This document shows, in pieces, positions 37,601 through 51,200 of a stretch of DNA of 64,000 bases. The position numbers were made by a program, and so were the translations under genes. Within the stretch, counting starts at the first letter, position 1; every line of letters begins with the position of its first letter. The notes under the pieces are model-generated. The model ran no database searches and was not told the origin of the DNA. It was given only the letters and a program-made list of their open reading frames with translations. The DNA is from Hydractinia symbiolongicarpus (taxonomy: Eukaryota; Cnidaria; Hydrozoa; Anthoathecata; Hydractiniidae). The DNA lies in contig NC_079886.1 of assembly GCF_029227915.1 (NCBI RefSeq), positions 28,188,501 through 28,252,500 of the forward strand, in the 5' to 3' direction.

Positions 37601-40140
37601 CAAAGAAAGTACCCAGGGAGTAAACTCATTTCCCGAACGATTTTTTAAATTATTTTTTTACCACTAGGACGCATGAGACTTGTAGTTTTTAAAAATGATT
37701 TCATTTTTGATGAGACGCTGAATAAAAGGAGTTTAATCGCCGGCAAACGAGAACCCGCGCTTTCCCGTATATCCCGGACTCGGCCGTATAGTCGAAAGTA
37801 TACAAAGAAAGTACCCAGGGAGTAAACTCATTTTCCGAACGATTTTTTAAATTATTTTTTCACCACTAAAACACATGAGAATTGAAGTTTTCAAAACTGA
37901 TTTCATTTTTGATGAGACGCTGAATAAAAGGAGTTTAATCGCCGGCAAACGAAAACCCGGGAGTTCCCGTAAATCCCGGGCTTAACCCGCATAGTCGAAT
38001 GTATAGAAAGAACGTAAACTGGGAATAAACTCATTTCCCGAACGATTTTTTAAATTATTTTTTTACCACTAAGACGCATGAGACTTGTAGTTTTCAAAAC
38101 TGATTTCATTTTTGATGAGACGCTGAATAAAAGGAGTTTAATCGCCGGCAAACGAAAACCCGGGAGTTCCCGTAAATCCCGGGCTTGACCCGTATAGTCG
38201 AATGTATAGAAAGAAAGTAAACTGGGAGTAAACTCATTTCTCGAACGATTTTTTAAATTAATTCTTTACCACTAAATCGCATAAGACTTGTAGTTTTCAA
38301 AAATGATTTCATTCTTGATGAGACGCTGAATAAAAGGAGTTTAATCTCCGGCAAACGAAAACCCGCAATTTCCCCTAAATCCCATAACCGGCCCGTATAG
38401 TCAAAAGTATACAAAGAAAGTACGCAGGGAGTAAACTCATTTCCCGAACGATTCTTTAAATTATATTTTCACCACTAAAACGCATGACACTTGTAGTTTT
38501 CAAAAATGATTTCATTTTTGATGAGACGCTGAATAAAAGAAGTTTAATCGCCGGCAAACGAGAACTCGCGCTTTCCCGTATATCCCGGACTCGGCCGTAT
38601 AGTCGAAAGTATACAAAGAAAGTACCCAGGGAGTAAACTCATTTTCCGAACGATTTTTTAAATTATTTTTTCACCACTAAAACACATGAGAATTGTAGTT
38701 TTCAAAAACGATTTCATTCTTGATGAGACGCTGAATAAAAGGTGTTTAATCTCCGGCAAACGAAAACCCACGATTTCCCGTAAATCCCAGACTCGGCCCG
38801 TATAGTGAAAAGTATACAAAAAAAGTACGCAGGGAGTAAACTCATTTCCCGAACGATTCCTTAAATTATTTTTCACCACTAAAACGCATGAGACTTGTAG
38901 TTTTTAAAAATAATTTCGTTTTTGATGAGACGCTGAATAAAAGAAGTTTAATCGCCGGCAAACAAAAACCCGCCATTTCCCGTAAGTCCCGGGCTTGGCC
39001 CGTATAGTCGAATGTATACAAAGAAAGTACCCAGGGAGTAAACTCATTTCGCGAAGGATTCTTTAAATTATTTTTTCACCACTAAAATGCATGAGACTTG
39101 TAGTTTTCAAAAATGATTTCATTTTTGATGAGACGCTGAATAAAAGGAGTTTAACCTCCGGCAAACGAAAACCCGCGATTTCCCCTAAATCCCGGAACCG
39201 GCCCGTATAGTCAAAAGTATACAAAGAAAGTACGCAGGGAGTAAACTCATTTCACGAACGATTCTTTAAATTATATTTTCACCACTAAAACGCATGACAC
39301 TTGTAGTTTTCAAAAATGATTTCATTTTTGATGAGACGCTGAATAAAAGAAGTTTAATCGCCGGCAAACGAAAACCCGCGATTTCCCGTAAATCCCGGGC
39401 TTGGCCCGTATAGTCGAATGTTTACAAAGAAAGTACCCAGGGAGTAAACTCATTTCCCGAACGATTTTTTAAATTATTTTTTTACCACTAGGACGCATGA
39501 GACTTGTAGTTTTTAAAAATGATTTCATTTTTGATGAGACGCTGAATAAAAGGAGTTTAATCGCCGGCAAACGAGAACCCGCGCTTTCCCGTATATCCCG
39601 GACTCGGCCGTATAGTCGAAAGTATACAAAGAAAGTACCCAGGGAGTAAACTCATTTTCCGAACGATTTTTTAAATTATTTTTTCACCACTAAAACACAT
39701 GAGAATTGAAGTTTTCAAAACTGATTTCATTTTTGATGAGACGCTGAATAAAAGGAGTTTAATCGCCGGCAAACGAAAACCCGGGAGTTCCCGTAAATCC
39801 CGGGCTTAACCCGCATAGTCGAATGTATAGAAAGAACGTAAACTGGGAATAAACTCATTTCCCGAACGATTTTTTAAATTATTTTTTTACCACTAAGACG
39901 CATGAGACTTGTAGTTTTCAAAACTGATTTCATTTTTGATGAGACGCTGAATAAAAGGAGTTTAATCGCCGGAAAACGAAAACCCGGGAGTTCCCGTAAA
40001 TCCCGGGCTTGACCCGTATAGTCGAATGTATAGAAAGAAAGTAAACTGGGAGTAAACTCATTTCTCGAACGATTTTTTAAATTAATTCTTTACCACTAAA
40101 TCGCATAAGACTTGTAGTTTTCAAAAATGATTTCATTCTT
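34669..40140 (+). repeat. Three copies of a 1824-bp 9-mer HOR
   Basis: Units are 34669-36492, 36493-38316 and 38317-40140, each exactly 1824 bp. The order is G (GCAATTTCCCC, AATCCCATAACC), E-type core on a B-like start (GAGAACTCGCG), F (GGTGTTTAATC), B-like, G (TTTAACCTCC), B (GTTTACAAAG), E (GAGAACCCGCG), D (GAACGTAAACTGGG), D (CATTTCTCGAACG). All private markers recur in register, and I noted very few differences, for example A at 39973 against C at 38149. At about 40190 the next monomer switches to an F core, which ends the block. Confidence 0.93.
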
Positions 40141-43100
40141 GATGAGACGCTGAATAAAAGGAGTTTAATCTCCGGCAAACGAAAACCCGCGATTTCCCGT
40201 AAATCCCAGACTCGGCCCGTATAGTCAAATGTATACAAAGAAAGTACGCAGGGAGTAAACTCATTTCCCGAACGATTCTTTAAATTATTTTTCACCACTT
40301 AAACGCATGAGACTTGTAGTTTTCAAAAATAATTTCATTTTTGATGAGACGCTGAATAAAAGAAGTTTAATCGCCGGCAAACGAAAACCCGCGATTTCCC
40401 GTAAATCCCGGGCTTGGCCCGTATAGTCGAATGTATACAAAGAAAGTACCCAGGGAGTAAACTCATTTCCCGAACGATTTTTTAAATTATTTTTTACCAC
40501 TAAGACGCATGAGACTTGTAGTTTTCAAATATGATTTCATTTTTGATGAGACGCTGAATAAAAGGAGTTTAATCGCCGGCAAACGAAAACCCGCGATTTC
40601 CCGTAAATCCCGGACTCGGCCCGTATAGTCAAAAGTAAACAAAGAAAGTACCCAGGGAGTAAACTCATTTTCCGAACGATTCTTTAAATCATTTTTCCAC
40701 CACTAAAACGCATAAGACTTGTAGTTTTGAAAACTGATTTCATTTTTGATGAGACGATGAATAAAAGGAGTTTAATCTCCGGCAAACGAAAACGTGCGAT
40801 TTACCCTAAATCCCAGAACCGGCCGGTATAGTCGAATGTATACAAAGAAAGTACGCTGGGAATAAACTCATTTCCCGAACGATTCTTTAAATTATATTTT
40901 CACCACTAAAACGCCTGAGTCTTGTAGTTTTCAAAAATGATTTCATTTTTGATGAGACGCTGAATAAAAGAAGTTTAATCGCCGGCAAACGAAAACCCGC
41001 GATTTCCCGTAAATCCCGGGCTTGGCCCGTATAGTCGAATGTATACAAAAAAAGTACCCAGGGAGTAAACTCATTTCCCGAACGATTTTTTAAATTAATT
41101 TTTTACCACTAAATCGCATAAGACTTGTAGTTTTGAAAACTGATTTCATTTTTGATGAGACGATGAATAAAAGGAGTTTAATCTCCGGCAAACGAAAACC
41201 CGCGATTTACCCTAAATCCCGGAACCGGCCGGTATAGTCGAATGTATACAAAGAAAGTACGCTGGGAATAAACTCATTTCCCGAACGATTCTTTCAATTA
41301 TATTTTCACCACTAAAACGCATGAGTCTTGTAGTTTTCAAAAATGATTTCATTTTTGATGAGACGCTGAATAAAAGAAGTTTAATCGCCGGCAAACGAAA
41401 ACCCGCGATTTCCCGTAAATCCCGGGCTTGGCCCGTATAGTCGAATGTATACAAAAAAAGTACCCAGGGAGTAAACTCATTTCCCGAACGATTTTTTAAA
41501 TTATTTTTTTACCACTAAGACGCATGAGACTTGTAGTTTTCAAAAATGATTTCATTTTTGATGAGACGCTGAATAAAAGGAGTTTAATCGCCGGCAAAGG
41601 AAAACCCGCGATTTCCCGTAAATCCCGGACTCGGCCGGTATAGTCGAATGTATACAAAGAAAGTACGCTGGGAATAAACTCATTTCCCGAACGATTCTTT
41701 AAATTATATTTTCACCACTAAAACGCATGAGTCTTGTAGTTTTCAAAAATGATTTCATTTTTGATGAGACGCTGAATAAAAGAAGTTTAATCGCCGGCAA
41801 ACGAAAACCCGCGATTTCCCGTAAATCCCGGGCTTGGCCCGTATAGTCGAATGTATACAAAGAAAGTACCCAGGGAGTAAACTCATTTCCCGAACGATTT
41901 TTTAAATTATTTTTTACCACTAAGACGCATGAGACTTGTAGTTTTCAAATATGATTTCATTTTTGATGAGACGCTGAATAAAAGGAGTTTAATCGCCGGC
42001 AAACGAAAACCCGCGATTTCCCGTAAATCCCGGACTCGGCCCGTATAGTCAAAAGTATACAAAGAAAGTACCCAGGGAGTAAACTCATTTCCCGAACGAT
42101 TCTTTAAATCATTTTTCCACCACTAAAACGCATAAGACTTGTAGTTTTGAAAACTGATTTCATTTTTGATGAGACGATGAATAAAAGGAGTTTAATCGCC
42201 GGCAAAGGAAAACCCGCGATTTCCCGTAAATCCCGGACTCGGCCGGTATAGTCGAATGTATACAAAGAAAGTACGCTGGGAATAAACTCATTTCCCGAAC
42301 GATTCTTTAAATTATATTTTCACCACTAAAACGCATGAGTCTTGTAGTTTTCAAAAATGATTTCATTTTTGATGAGACGCTGAATAAAAGAAGTTTAATC
42401 GCCGGCAAACGAAAACCCGCAATTTCCCGTAAATCCCGGGCTTGGCCCGTATAGTCGAATGTATACAAAAAAAGTACCCAGGGAGTAAACTCATTTCCCG
42501 AACGATTTTTTAAATTAATTTTTTACCACTAAATCGCACAAGACTTGTAGTTTTCAAAAATGATTTCATTCTTGATGAGACGCTGAATAAAAGAAGTTTA
42601 ATTTCCGGCAAACGAAAACCCGCGATTTCCCGTAAATCCCAGACTCGGCCCGTATAGTCAAATGTATACAAAGAAAGTACGCAGGGAGTAAACTCATTTC
42701 CCGAACGATTCTTTAAATTATTTTTCACCACTTAAACGCATGAGACTTGTAGTTTTCAAAAATAATTTCATTTTTGATGAGACGCTGAATAAAAGAAGTT
42801 TAATCGCCGGCAAACGAAAACCCGCGATTTCCCGTAAATCCCGGGCTTGGCCCGTATAGTCGAATGTATACAAAGAAAGTACCCAGGGAGTAAACTCATT
42901 TCCCGAACGATTTTTTAAATTATTTTTTACCACTAAGACGCATGAGACTTGTAGTTTTCAAATATGATTTCATTTTTGATGAGACGCTGAATAAAAGGAG
43001 TTTAATCGCCGGCAAACAAAAACCCGCGATTTCCCGTAAATCCCGGACTCGGCCCGTATAGTCAAAAGTATACAAAGAAAGTACCCAGGGAGTAAACTCA

Positions 43101-45207
43101 TTTCCCGAACGATTCTTTAAATCATTTTTCCACCACTAAAACGCATAAGACTTGTAGTTTTGAAAACTGATTTCATTTTTGATGAGACGATGAATAAAAG
43201 GAGTTTAATCTCCGGCAAACGAAAACCCGCGATTTACCCTAAATCCCGGAACCGGCCGGTATAGTCGAATGTATACAAAGAAAGTACGCTGGGAATAAAC
43301 TCATTTCCCGAACGATTCTTCAAATTATATTTTCACCACTAAAACGCATGAGTCTTGTAGTTTTCAAAAATGATTTCATTTTTGATGAGACGCTGAATAA
43401 AAGAAGTTTAATAGCCGGCAAACGAAAACCCGCGATTTCCCGTAAATCCCGGGCTTGGCCCGTATAGTCGAATGTATACAAAAAAAGTACCCAGGGAGTA
43501 AACTCATTTCCCGAACGATTTTTTAAATTATTTTTTTACCACTTAGACGCATGAGACTTGTAGTTTTCAAAAATGATTTCATTTTTGATGAGACGCTGAA
43601 TAAAAGGAGTTTAATCGCCGGCAAAGGAAAACCCGCGATTTCCCGTAAATCCCGGACTCGGCCCGTATAGTCAAAAGTATACAAAGAAAGTACCCAGGGA
43701 GTAAACTCATTTCCCGAACGATTCTTAAAATTATTTTTTCACCACTAAAACGCATGAGACTTATAGTTTTCAAAACTGATTTCATTTTTGATGAGACGCT
43801 GAATAAAAGGAGTTTAATCGCCGGCAAACGAAAACCCGCGATTTCCCGTAAATCCCGGACTCGGCCCGTATAGTCAAAAGTATACAAAGAAAGTACCCAG
43901 GGAGTAAACTCATTTCCCGAACGATTTTTTAAATTATTTTTTTACCACTAAGACGCATGAGACTTGTAGTTTTCAAAAATGATTTCATTTTTGATGAGAC
44001 GCTGAATAAAAAGAGTTTAATCGCCGGTAAACGAAAACCCGGGAGTTCCCGTAAATCCCGGGCTTGACCCGTATAGTCGAATGTATAGAAAGAAAGTACC
44101 CAGGGAGTAAACTCATTTCCCGAACGATTTTTTAAATTATTTTTTTACCACTAAGACGCATGAGACTTGTAGTTTTCAAAAATGATTTTATTTTTGATGA
44201 GACGCTGAATAAAAGGAGTTTAATCGCCGGCAAACGAAAACCCGCGCTTTCCCGTATATCCCGGACTCGGCCCGTATAGTCGAATGTATACAAAGAAAGT
44301 ACCCAGGGAGTAAACTCATTTTCCGAACGATTTTTTAAATTATTTTTTCACCACTAAAACGCATGAGACTTGTAGTTTTCAAAAATGATTTCATTTTTGA
44401 TGAGACGCTGAATAAAAAGAGTTTAATCGCCGGCAAACGAAAACCCGGGAGTTCCCGTAAATCCCGGGCTTGACCCGTATAGTGGAATGTATAGAAAGAA
44501 AGTACCCAGGGAGTAAACTCATTTCCCGAACGATTTTTTAAATTATTTTTTTACCACTAAGACGCATGAGACTTGTAGTTTTCAAAAATTATTTCATTTT
44601 TGATGAGACGCTGAATAAAAGGAGTTTAATCGCCGGCAAACGAAAACCCGCGATTTCCCGTAAATTCCCGACTCGGCCCGTATAGTCAAAAGTATACAAA
44701 GAAAGTACCCAGGGAGTAAACTCATTTCCCGAACGATTTTTTAAATTATTTTTTTACCACTAAGACGCATGAGACTTGTAGTTTTCAAAAATGATTTCAT
44801 TCTTGATGAGACGCTGAATAAAAGGAGTTTAATTTCCGGCAAACGAAAACCCGCGATTTCCCGTAAATCCCAGACTCGGCCCGTATAGTCAAATGTATAC
44901 AAAGAAAGTACGCAGGGAGTAAACTCATTTCCCGAACGATTCTTTAAATTATTTGCACCACTTAAACGCATGAGACTTGTAGTTTTCAAAAATAATTTCA
45001 TTTTTGATGAGACGCTGAATAAAAGAAGTTTAATCGCCGGCAAACGAAAACCCGCGATTTCCCGTAAATCCCGGGCTTGGCCCGTATAGTCGAATGTATA
45101 CAAAGAAAGTACCCAGGGAGTAAACTCATTTCCCGAACGATTTTTTAAATTATTTTTTACCACTAAGACGCATGAGACTTGTAGTTTTCAAATATGATTT
45201 CATTTTT
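40141..45207 (+). repeat. 12-mer step and first 11-mer, with A/C hybrid monomers
   Basis: F monomers with CAGACTCGG and GTCAAATG start at 40141, 42574 and 44805, giving steps of 2433 bp (12 monomers) and 2231 bp (11). Both start F, B, C, A, B and then diverge. Two monomers, at 41560 and 42168, pair a C-type GGACTCGG core with the A-type CCGGTATAGTCGAATG and ACGCTGGGAATAAA tail and are A/C hybrids. The 11-mer at 42574-44804 matches 44805-47034 with the same markers, including AATAGCCGGC, ACTTAGACGC, GGTAAACG and GTGGAATG. Confidence 0.78.
44805..45005 (+). repeat. 201-bp F monomer that keeps a reading frame in phase
   Basis: A small deletion turns the usual ATTTTTCACCACT of F monomers into ATTTGCACCACT and shortens the monomer to 201 bp. 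Because 201 is a multiple of three, the minus-strand frame that normally ends soon after crossing one monomer (203 is not a multiple of three) continues into the next. The result is an open frame of 140 codons at 44741-45163 that contains the same peptide-like unit twice. I do not call it a gene: it has no support beyond the frame, and its length is explained by the indel. Confidence 0.85.
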
Positions 45208-48200
45208 GATGAGACGCTGAATAAAAGGAGTTTAATCGCCGGCAAACAAAAACCCGCGATTTCCCGTAAATCCCGGACTCGGCCCGTATAGTCAAAAGTA
45301 TACAAAGAAAGTACCCAGGGAGTAAACTCATTTCCCGAACGATTCTTTAAATCATTTTTCCACCACTAAAACGCATAAGACTTGTAGTTTTGAAAACTGA
45401 TTTCATTTTTGATGAGACGATGAATAAAAGGAGTTTAATCTCCGGCAAACGAAAACCCGCGATTTACCCTAAATCCCGGAACCGGCCGGTATAGTCGAAT
45501 GTATACAAAGAAAGTACGCTGGGAATAAACTCATTTCCCGAACGATTCTTTAAATTATATTTTCACCACTAAAACGCATGAGTCTTGTAGTTTTCAAAAA
45601 TGATTTCATTTTTGATGAGACGCTGAATAAAAGAAGTTTAATAGCCGGCAAACGAAAACCCGCGATTTCCCGTAAATCCCGGGCTTGGCCCGTATAGTCG
45701 AATGTATACAAAAAAAGTACCCAGGGAGTAAACTCATTTCCCGAACGATTTTTTAAATTATTTTTTTACCACTTAGACGCATGAGACTTGTAGTTTTCAA
45801 AAATGATTTCATTTTTGATGAGACGCTGAATAAAAGGAGTTTAATCGCCGGCAAAGGAAAACCCGCGATTTCCCGTAAATCCCGGACTCGGCCCGTATAG
45901 TCAAAAGTATACAAAGAAAGTACCCAGGGAGTAAACTCATTTCCCGAACGATTCTTTAAATTATTTTTTCACCACTAAAACGCATGAGACTTATAGTTTT
46001 CAAAACTGATTTAATTTTTGATGAGACGCTGAATAAAAGGAGTTTAATCTCCGGCAAACGAAAACCCGCGATTTCCCGTAAATCCCGGACTCGGCCCGTA
46101 TAGTCAAAAGTATACAAAGAAAGTACCCAGGGAGTAAACTCATTTCCCGAACGATTTTTTAAATTATTTTTTTACCACTAAGACGCATGAGACTTGTAGT
46201 TTTCAAAAATGATTTCATTTTTGATGAGACGCTGAATAAAAAGAGTTTAATCGCCGGTAAACGAAAACCCGGGAGTTCCCGTAAATCCCGGGCTTGACCC
46301 GTATAGTCGAATGTATAGAAAGAAAGTACCCAGGGAGTAAACTCATTTCCCGAACGATTTTTTAAATTATTTTTTTACCACTAAGACGCATGAGACTTGT
46401 AGTTTTCAAAAATGATTTTATTTTTGATGAGACGCTGAATAAAAGGAGTTTAATCGCCGGCAAACGAAAACCCGCGCTTTCCCGTATATCCCGGACTCGG
46501 CCCGTATAGTCGAATGTATACAAAGAAAGTACCCAGGGAGTAAACTCATTTTCCGAACGATTTTTTAAATTATTTTTTCACCACTAAAACGCATGAGACT
46601 TGTAGTTTTCAAAAATGATTTCATTTTTGATGAGACGCTGAATAAAAAGAGTTTAATCGCCGGCAAACGAAAACCCGGGAGTTCCCGTAAATCCCGGGCT
46701 TGACCCGTATAGTGGAATGTATAGAAAGAAAGTACCCAGGGAGTAAACTCATTTCCCGAACGATTTTTTAAATTATTTTTTTACCACTAAGACGCATGAG
46801 ACTTGTAGTTTTCAAAAATGATTTCATTTTTGATGAGACGCTGAATAAAAGGAGTTTAATCGCCGGCAAACGAAAACCCGCGATTTCCCGTAAATCCCGG
46901 ACTCGGCCCGTATAGTCAAAAGTATACAAAGAAAGTACCCAGGGAGTAAACTCATTTCCCGAACGATTTTTTAAATTATTTTTTTACCACTAAGACGCAT
47001 GAGACTTGTAGTTTTCAAAAATGATTTCATTTTTGATGAGACGCTGAATAAAAGGAGTTTAAGCGCCGGCAAACGAAAACCTGCGATTTCCCGTATATCC
47101 CGGACTCGGCCGGTATAGTCGAATGTATACAAAGAAAGTACCCAGGGAGTAAACTCATTTTCCGAACGATTTTTTAAATTATTTTTTCACTACTAAAACG
47201 CATGAGACTTGTAGTTTTCAAAAATAATTTCATTTTTGATGAGACGCTGAATAAAAGAAGTTTAATCGCCGGCAAACGAAAACCCGCGATTTCCCGTAAA
47301 TCCCGGGCTTGGCCCGTATAGTCGAATGTATACAAAGAATGTACCCAGGGAGTAAACTCATTTCCCGAACGATTTTTTAAATTATTTTTTACCACTAAGA
47401 CGCATGAGACTTGTAGTTTTCAAATATGATTTCATTTTTGATGAGACGCTGAATAAAAGGAGTTTAATCGCCGGCAAACGAAAACCCGCGATTTCCCGTA
47501 AATCCCGGACTCGGCCCGTATAGTCAAAAGTATACAAAGAAAGTACCCAGGGAGTAAACTCATTTCCCGAACGATTCTTTAAATTATTTTTTCACCACTA
47601 AAACGCATGAGACTTATAGTTTTCAAAACTGATTTCATTTTTGATGAGACGCTGAATAAAAGGAGTTTAATCGCCGGCAAACGAAAACCCGCGCTTTCCC
47701 GTATATCCCGGACTCGGCCCGTATAGTCGAATGTATACAAAGAAAGTACCCAGGGAGTAAACTCATTTTCCGAACGATTTTTTAAATTATTTTTTCACCA
47801 CTAAAACGCATGAGACTTGTAGTTTTCAAAAATGATTTCATTTTTGATGAGACACTGAATAAAAAGAGTTTAATCGCCGGTAAACGAAAACCCGGGAGTT
47901 CCCGTAAATCCCGGGCTTGACCCGTATAGTCGAATGTATAGAAAGAAAGTACCCAGGGAGTAAACTCATTTCCCGAACGATTTTTTAAATTATATTTTTA
48001 CCACTAAGACGCATGAGACTTGTAGTTTTCAAAAATGATTTCATTTTTGATGAGGCGCTGAATAAAAGGAGTTTAATCGCCGGCAAACGAAAACCCGCGC
48101 TTTCCCGTATATCCCGGACTCGGCCCGTATAGTTGAATGTATACAAAGAAAGTACCCAGGGAGTAAACTCATTTTCCGAACGATTTTTTAAATTATTTTT

Positions 48201-51200
48201 TCACCACTAAAACGCATGAGACTTGTAGTTTTCAAAAATGATTTCATTTTTGATGAGACGCTGAATAAAAAGAGTTTAATCGCCGGCAAACAAAAACCCG
48301 GGAGTTCCCGTAAATCCCGGGCTTGATCCGTATAGTGGAATGTATAGAAAGAAAGTACCCAGGGAGTAAACTCATTTCCCGAACGATTTTTTAAATTATT
48401 TTTTAACACTAAGACGCATGAGACTTGTAGTTTTCAAAAATGATTTCATTTTTGATGAGACGCTGAATAAAAGGAGTTTAATCGCCGGCAAACGAAAACC
48501 CGCGATTTCCCGTAAATCCCGGACTCGGCCCGTATAATCAAAAGTATACAAAGAAAGTGCCCAGGGAGTAAACTCATTTCCCGAACGATTTTTTAAATTA
48601 TTTTTTTACCACTAAGACGCATGAGACTTGTAGTTTTCAAAAATGATTTCATTTTTGATGAGACGCTGAATAAAAGGAGTTTAATCGCCGGCAAACGAAA
48701 ACCTGCGATTTCCCGTATATCCCGGACTCGGCCGGTATAGTCGAATGTATACAAAGAAAGTACCCAGGGAGTAAACTCATTTTCCGAACGATTTTTTAAA
48801 TTATTTTTTCATTACTAAAACGCATGAGACTTGTAGTTTTCAAAAATAATTTCATTTTTGATGAGACGCTGAATAAAAGAAGTTTAATCGCCGGCAAACG
48901 AAAACCCGCGATTTCCCGTAAATCCCGGACTCGGCCCGTATAGTCAAAAGTATACAAAGAAAATACCCAGGGAGTAAACTCATTTCCCGAACGATTCTTT
49001 AAATCATTTTTCCACCACTAAAACGCATAAGACTTGTAGTTTTCAAAAATGATTTCATTTTTGATGAGACGATGAATAAAAGGAGTTTAATCTCAGGCAA
49101 ACGAAAACCCGCGATTTACCCTAAATCCCGGAACCGGCCGGTATAGTCGAATGTATACAAAGAAAGTACGCAGGGAATAAACTCATTTCCCGAACGATTC
49201 TTTAAACTATATTTTCACCACTAAAACGCATGAGTGTCGTAGTTTTCAAAAATGATTTCATTTTTGAAGAGACGCTGAATAAAAGAAGTTTAATAGCCGG
49301 CAAACGAAAACCCGCGATTTCCCGTAAATCCCGGGCTTGGCCCGTATAGTCGAATGTATACAAAGAAAGTACCCAGGGAGTAAACTCATTTCCCAAACGA
49401 TTTTTTAAATTATTTTTTTACCACTAAGACGCATGAGACTTGTAGTTTTCAAATATGAATTCATTTTTGATGAGACGCTGAATAAAAGGAGTTTAATCGC
49501 CGGCAAACGAAAACCCGCGATTTCCCGTAAATCCTGGACTCGGCCCGTATAGTCAAAAGCATACAAAGAAAGTACCCAGGGAGTAAACTCATTTCCCGAA
49601 CGATTCTTTAAATCATTTTTCCACCACTAAAGCGCATAAGACTTGTAGTTTTGAAAACTGATTTCATTTTTGATGATACGATGAATAAAAGGAGTTTAAT
49701 CTCCGGCAAACGAAAACCCGCGATTTACCCTAAATCCCGGAACCGGCCGGTATAGTCGAATGTATACAAACAAAGTACGCTGGGAATAAACTCATTTCCC
49801 GAACGATTCTTTAAATTATATTTTCACCACTAAAACGCATGAGACTTATAGTTTTCAAAACTGATTTCATTTTTGATGAGACGCTGAATAAAAGGAGTTT
49901 AATCGCCGGCAAACGAAAACCCGCGCTTTCCCGTATATCCCGGACTCGGCCCGTATAGTCGAATGTATACAAAGAAAGTACCCAGGGAGTAAACTCATTT
50001 CGCGAACGATTTTTTAAATTATTTTTTTACCACTAAGACGCATGAGACTTGTAGTTTTTAAAAATGATTTAATTTTTGATGAGACGCTGAATAAAAGAAG
50101 TTTAATAGCCGGCAAACGAAAACCCGCGATTTCCCGTAAATCCCGGGCTTGGCCCGTATAGTCGAATGTATACAAAGAAAGTACCCAGGGAGTAAACTCA
50201 TTTCCCAAACGATTTTTTAAATTATTTTTTTACCACTAAGACGCATGAGACTTGTAGTTTTCAAATATGAATTCATTTTTGATGAGACGCTGAATAAAAG
50301 GAGTTTAATCGCCGGCAAACGAAAACCCGCGATTTCCCGTAAATCCTGGACTCGGCCCGTATAGTCAAAAGCATACAAAGAAAGTACCCAGGGAGTAAAC
50401 TCATTTCCCGAACGATTCTTTAAATCATTTTTCCACCACTAAAACGCATAAGACTTGTAGTTTTGAAAACTGATTTCATTTTTGATGATACGATGAATAA
50501 AAGGAGTTTAATCTCCGGCAAACGAAAACCCGCGATTTACCCTAAATCCCGGAACCGGCCGGTATAGTCGAATGTATACAAACAAAGTACGCTGGGAATA
50601 AACTCATTTCCCGAACGATTCTTTAAATTATATTTTCACCACTAAAACGCATGAGACTTATAGTTTTCAAAACTGATTTCATTTTTGATGAGACGCTGAA
50701 TAAAAGGAGTTTAATCGCCGGCAAACGAAAACCCGCGCTTTCCCGTATATCCCGGACTCGGCCCGTATAGTCGAATGTATACAAAGAAAGTACCCAGGGA
50801 GTAAACTCATTTTCCGAACGATTTTTTAAATTATTTTTTCACCACTAAAACGCATGAGACTTGTAGTTTTCAAAAATGATTTTATTTTTGATGAGACGCT
50901 GAATAAAAAGAGTTTAATCGCCGGTGAACGAAAACCCGGGAGTTCCCGTAAATCCCGGGCTTGACCCGTATAGTCGAATGTATAGAAAGAAAGTACCCAG
51001 AGAGTAAACTCATTTCCCGAACGATTTTTTAAATTATTTTCTTACCACTAAGACGCATGAGACTTGTAGTTTTCAAAAATGATTTCATTTTTGATGAGAC
51101 GCTGAATAAAAGGAGTTTAATCGCCGGCAAACGAAAACCCGCGCTTTCCCGTATATCCCGGACTCGGCCCGTATAGTCGAATGTATACAAAGAAAGTACC

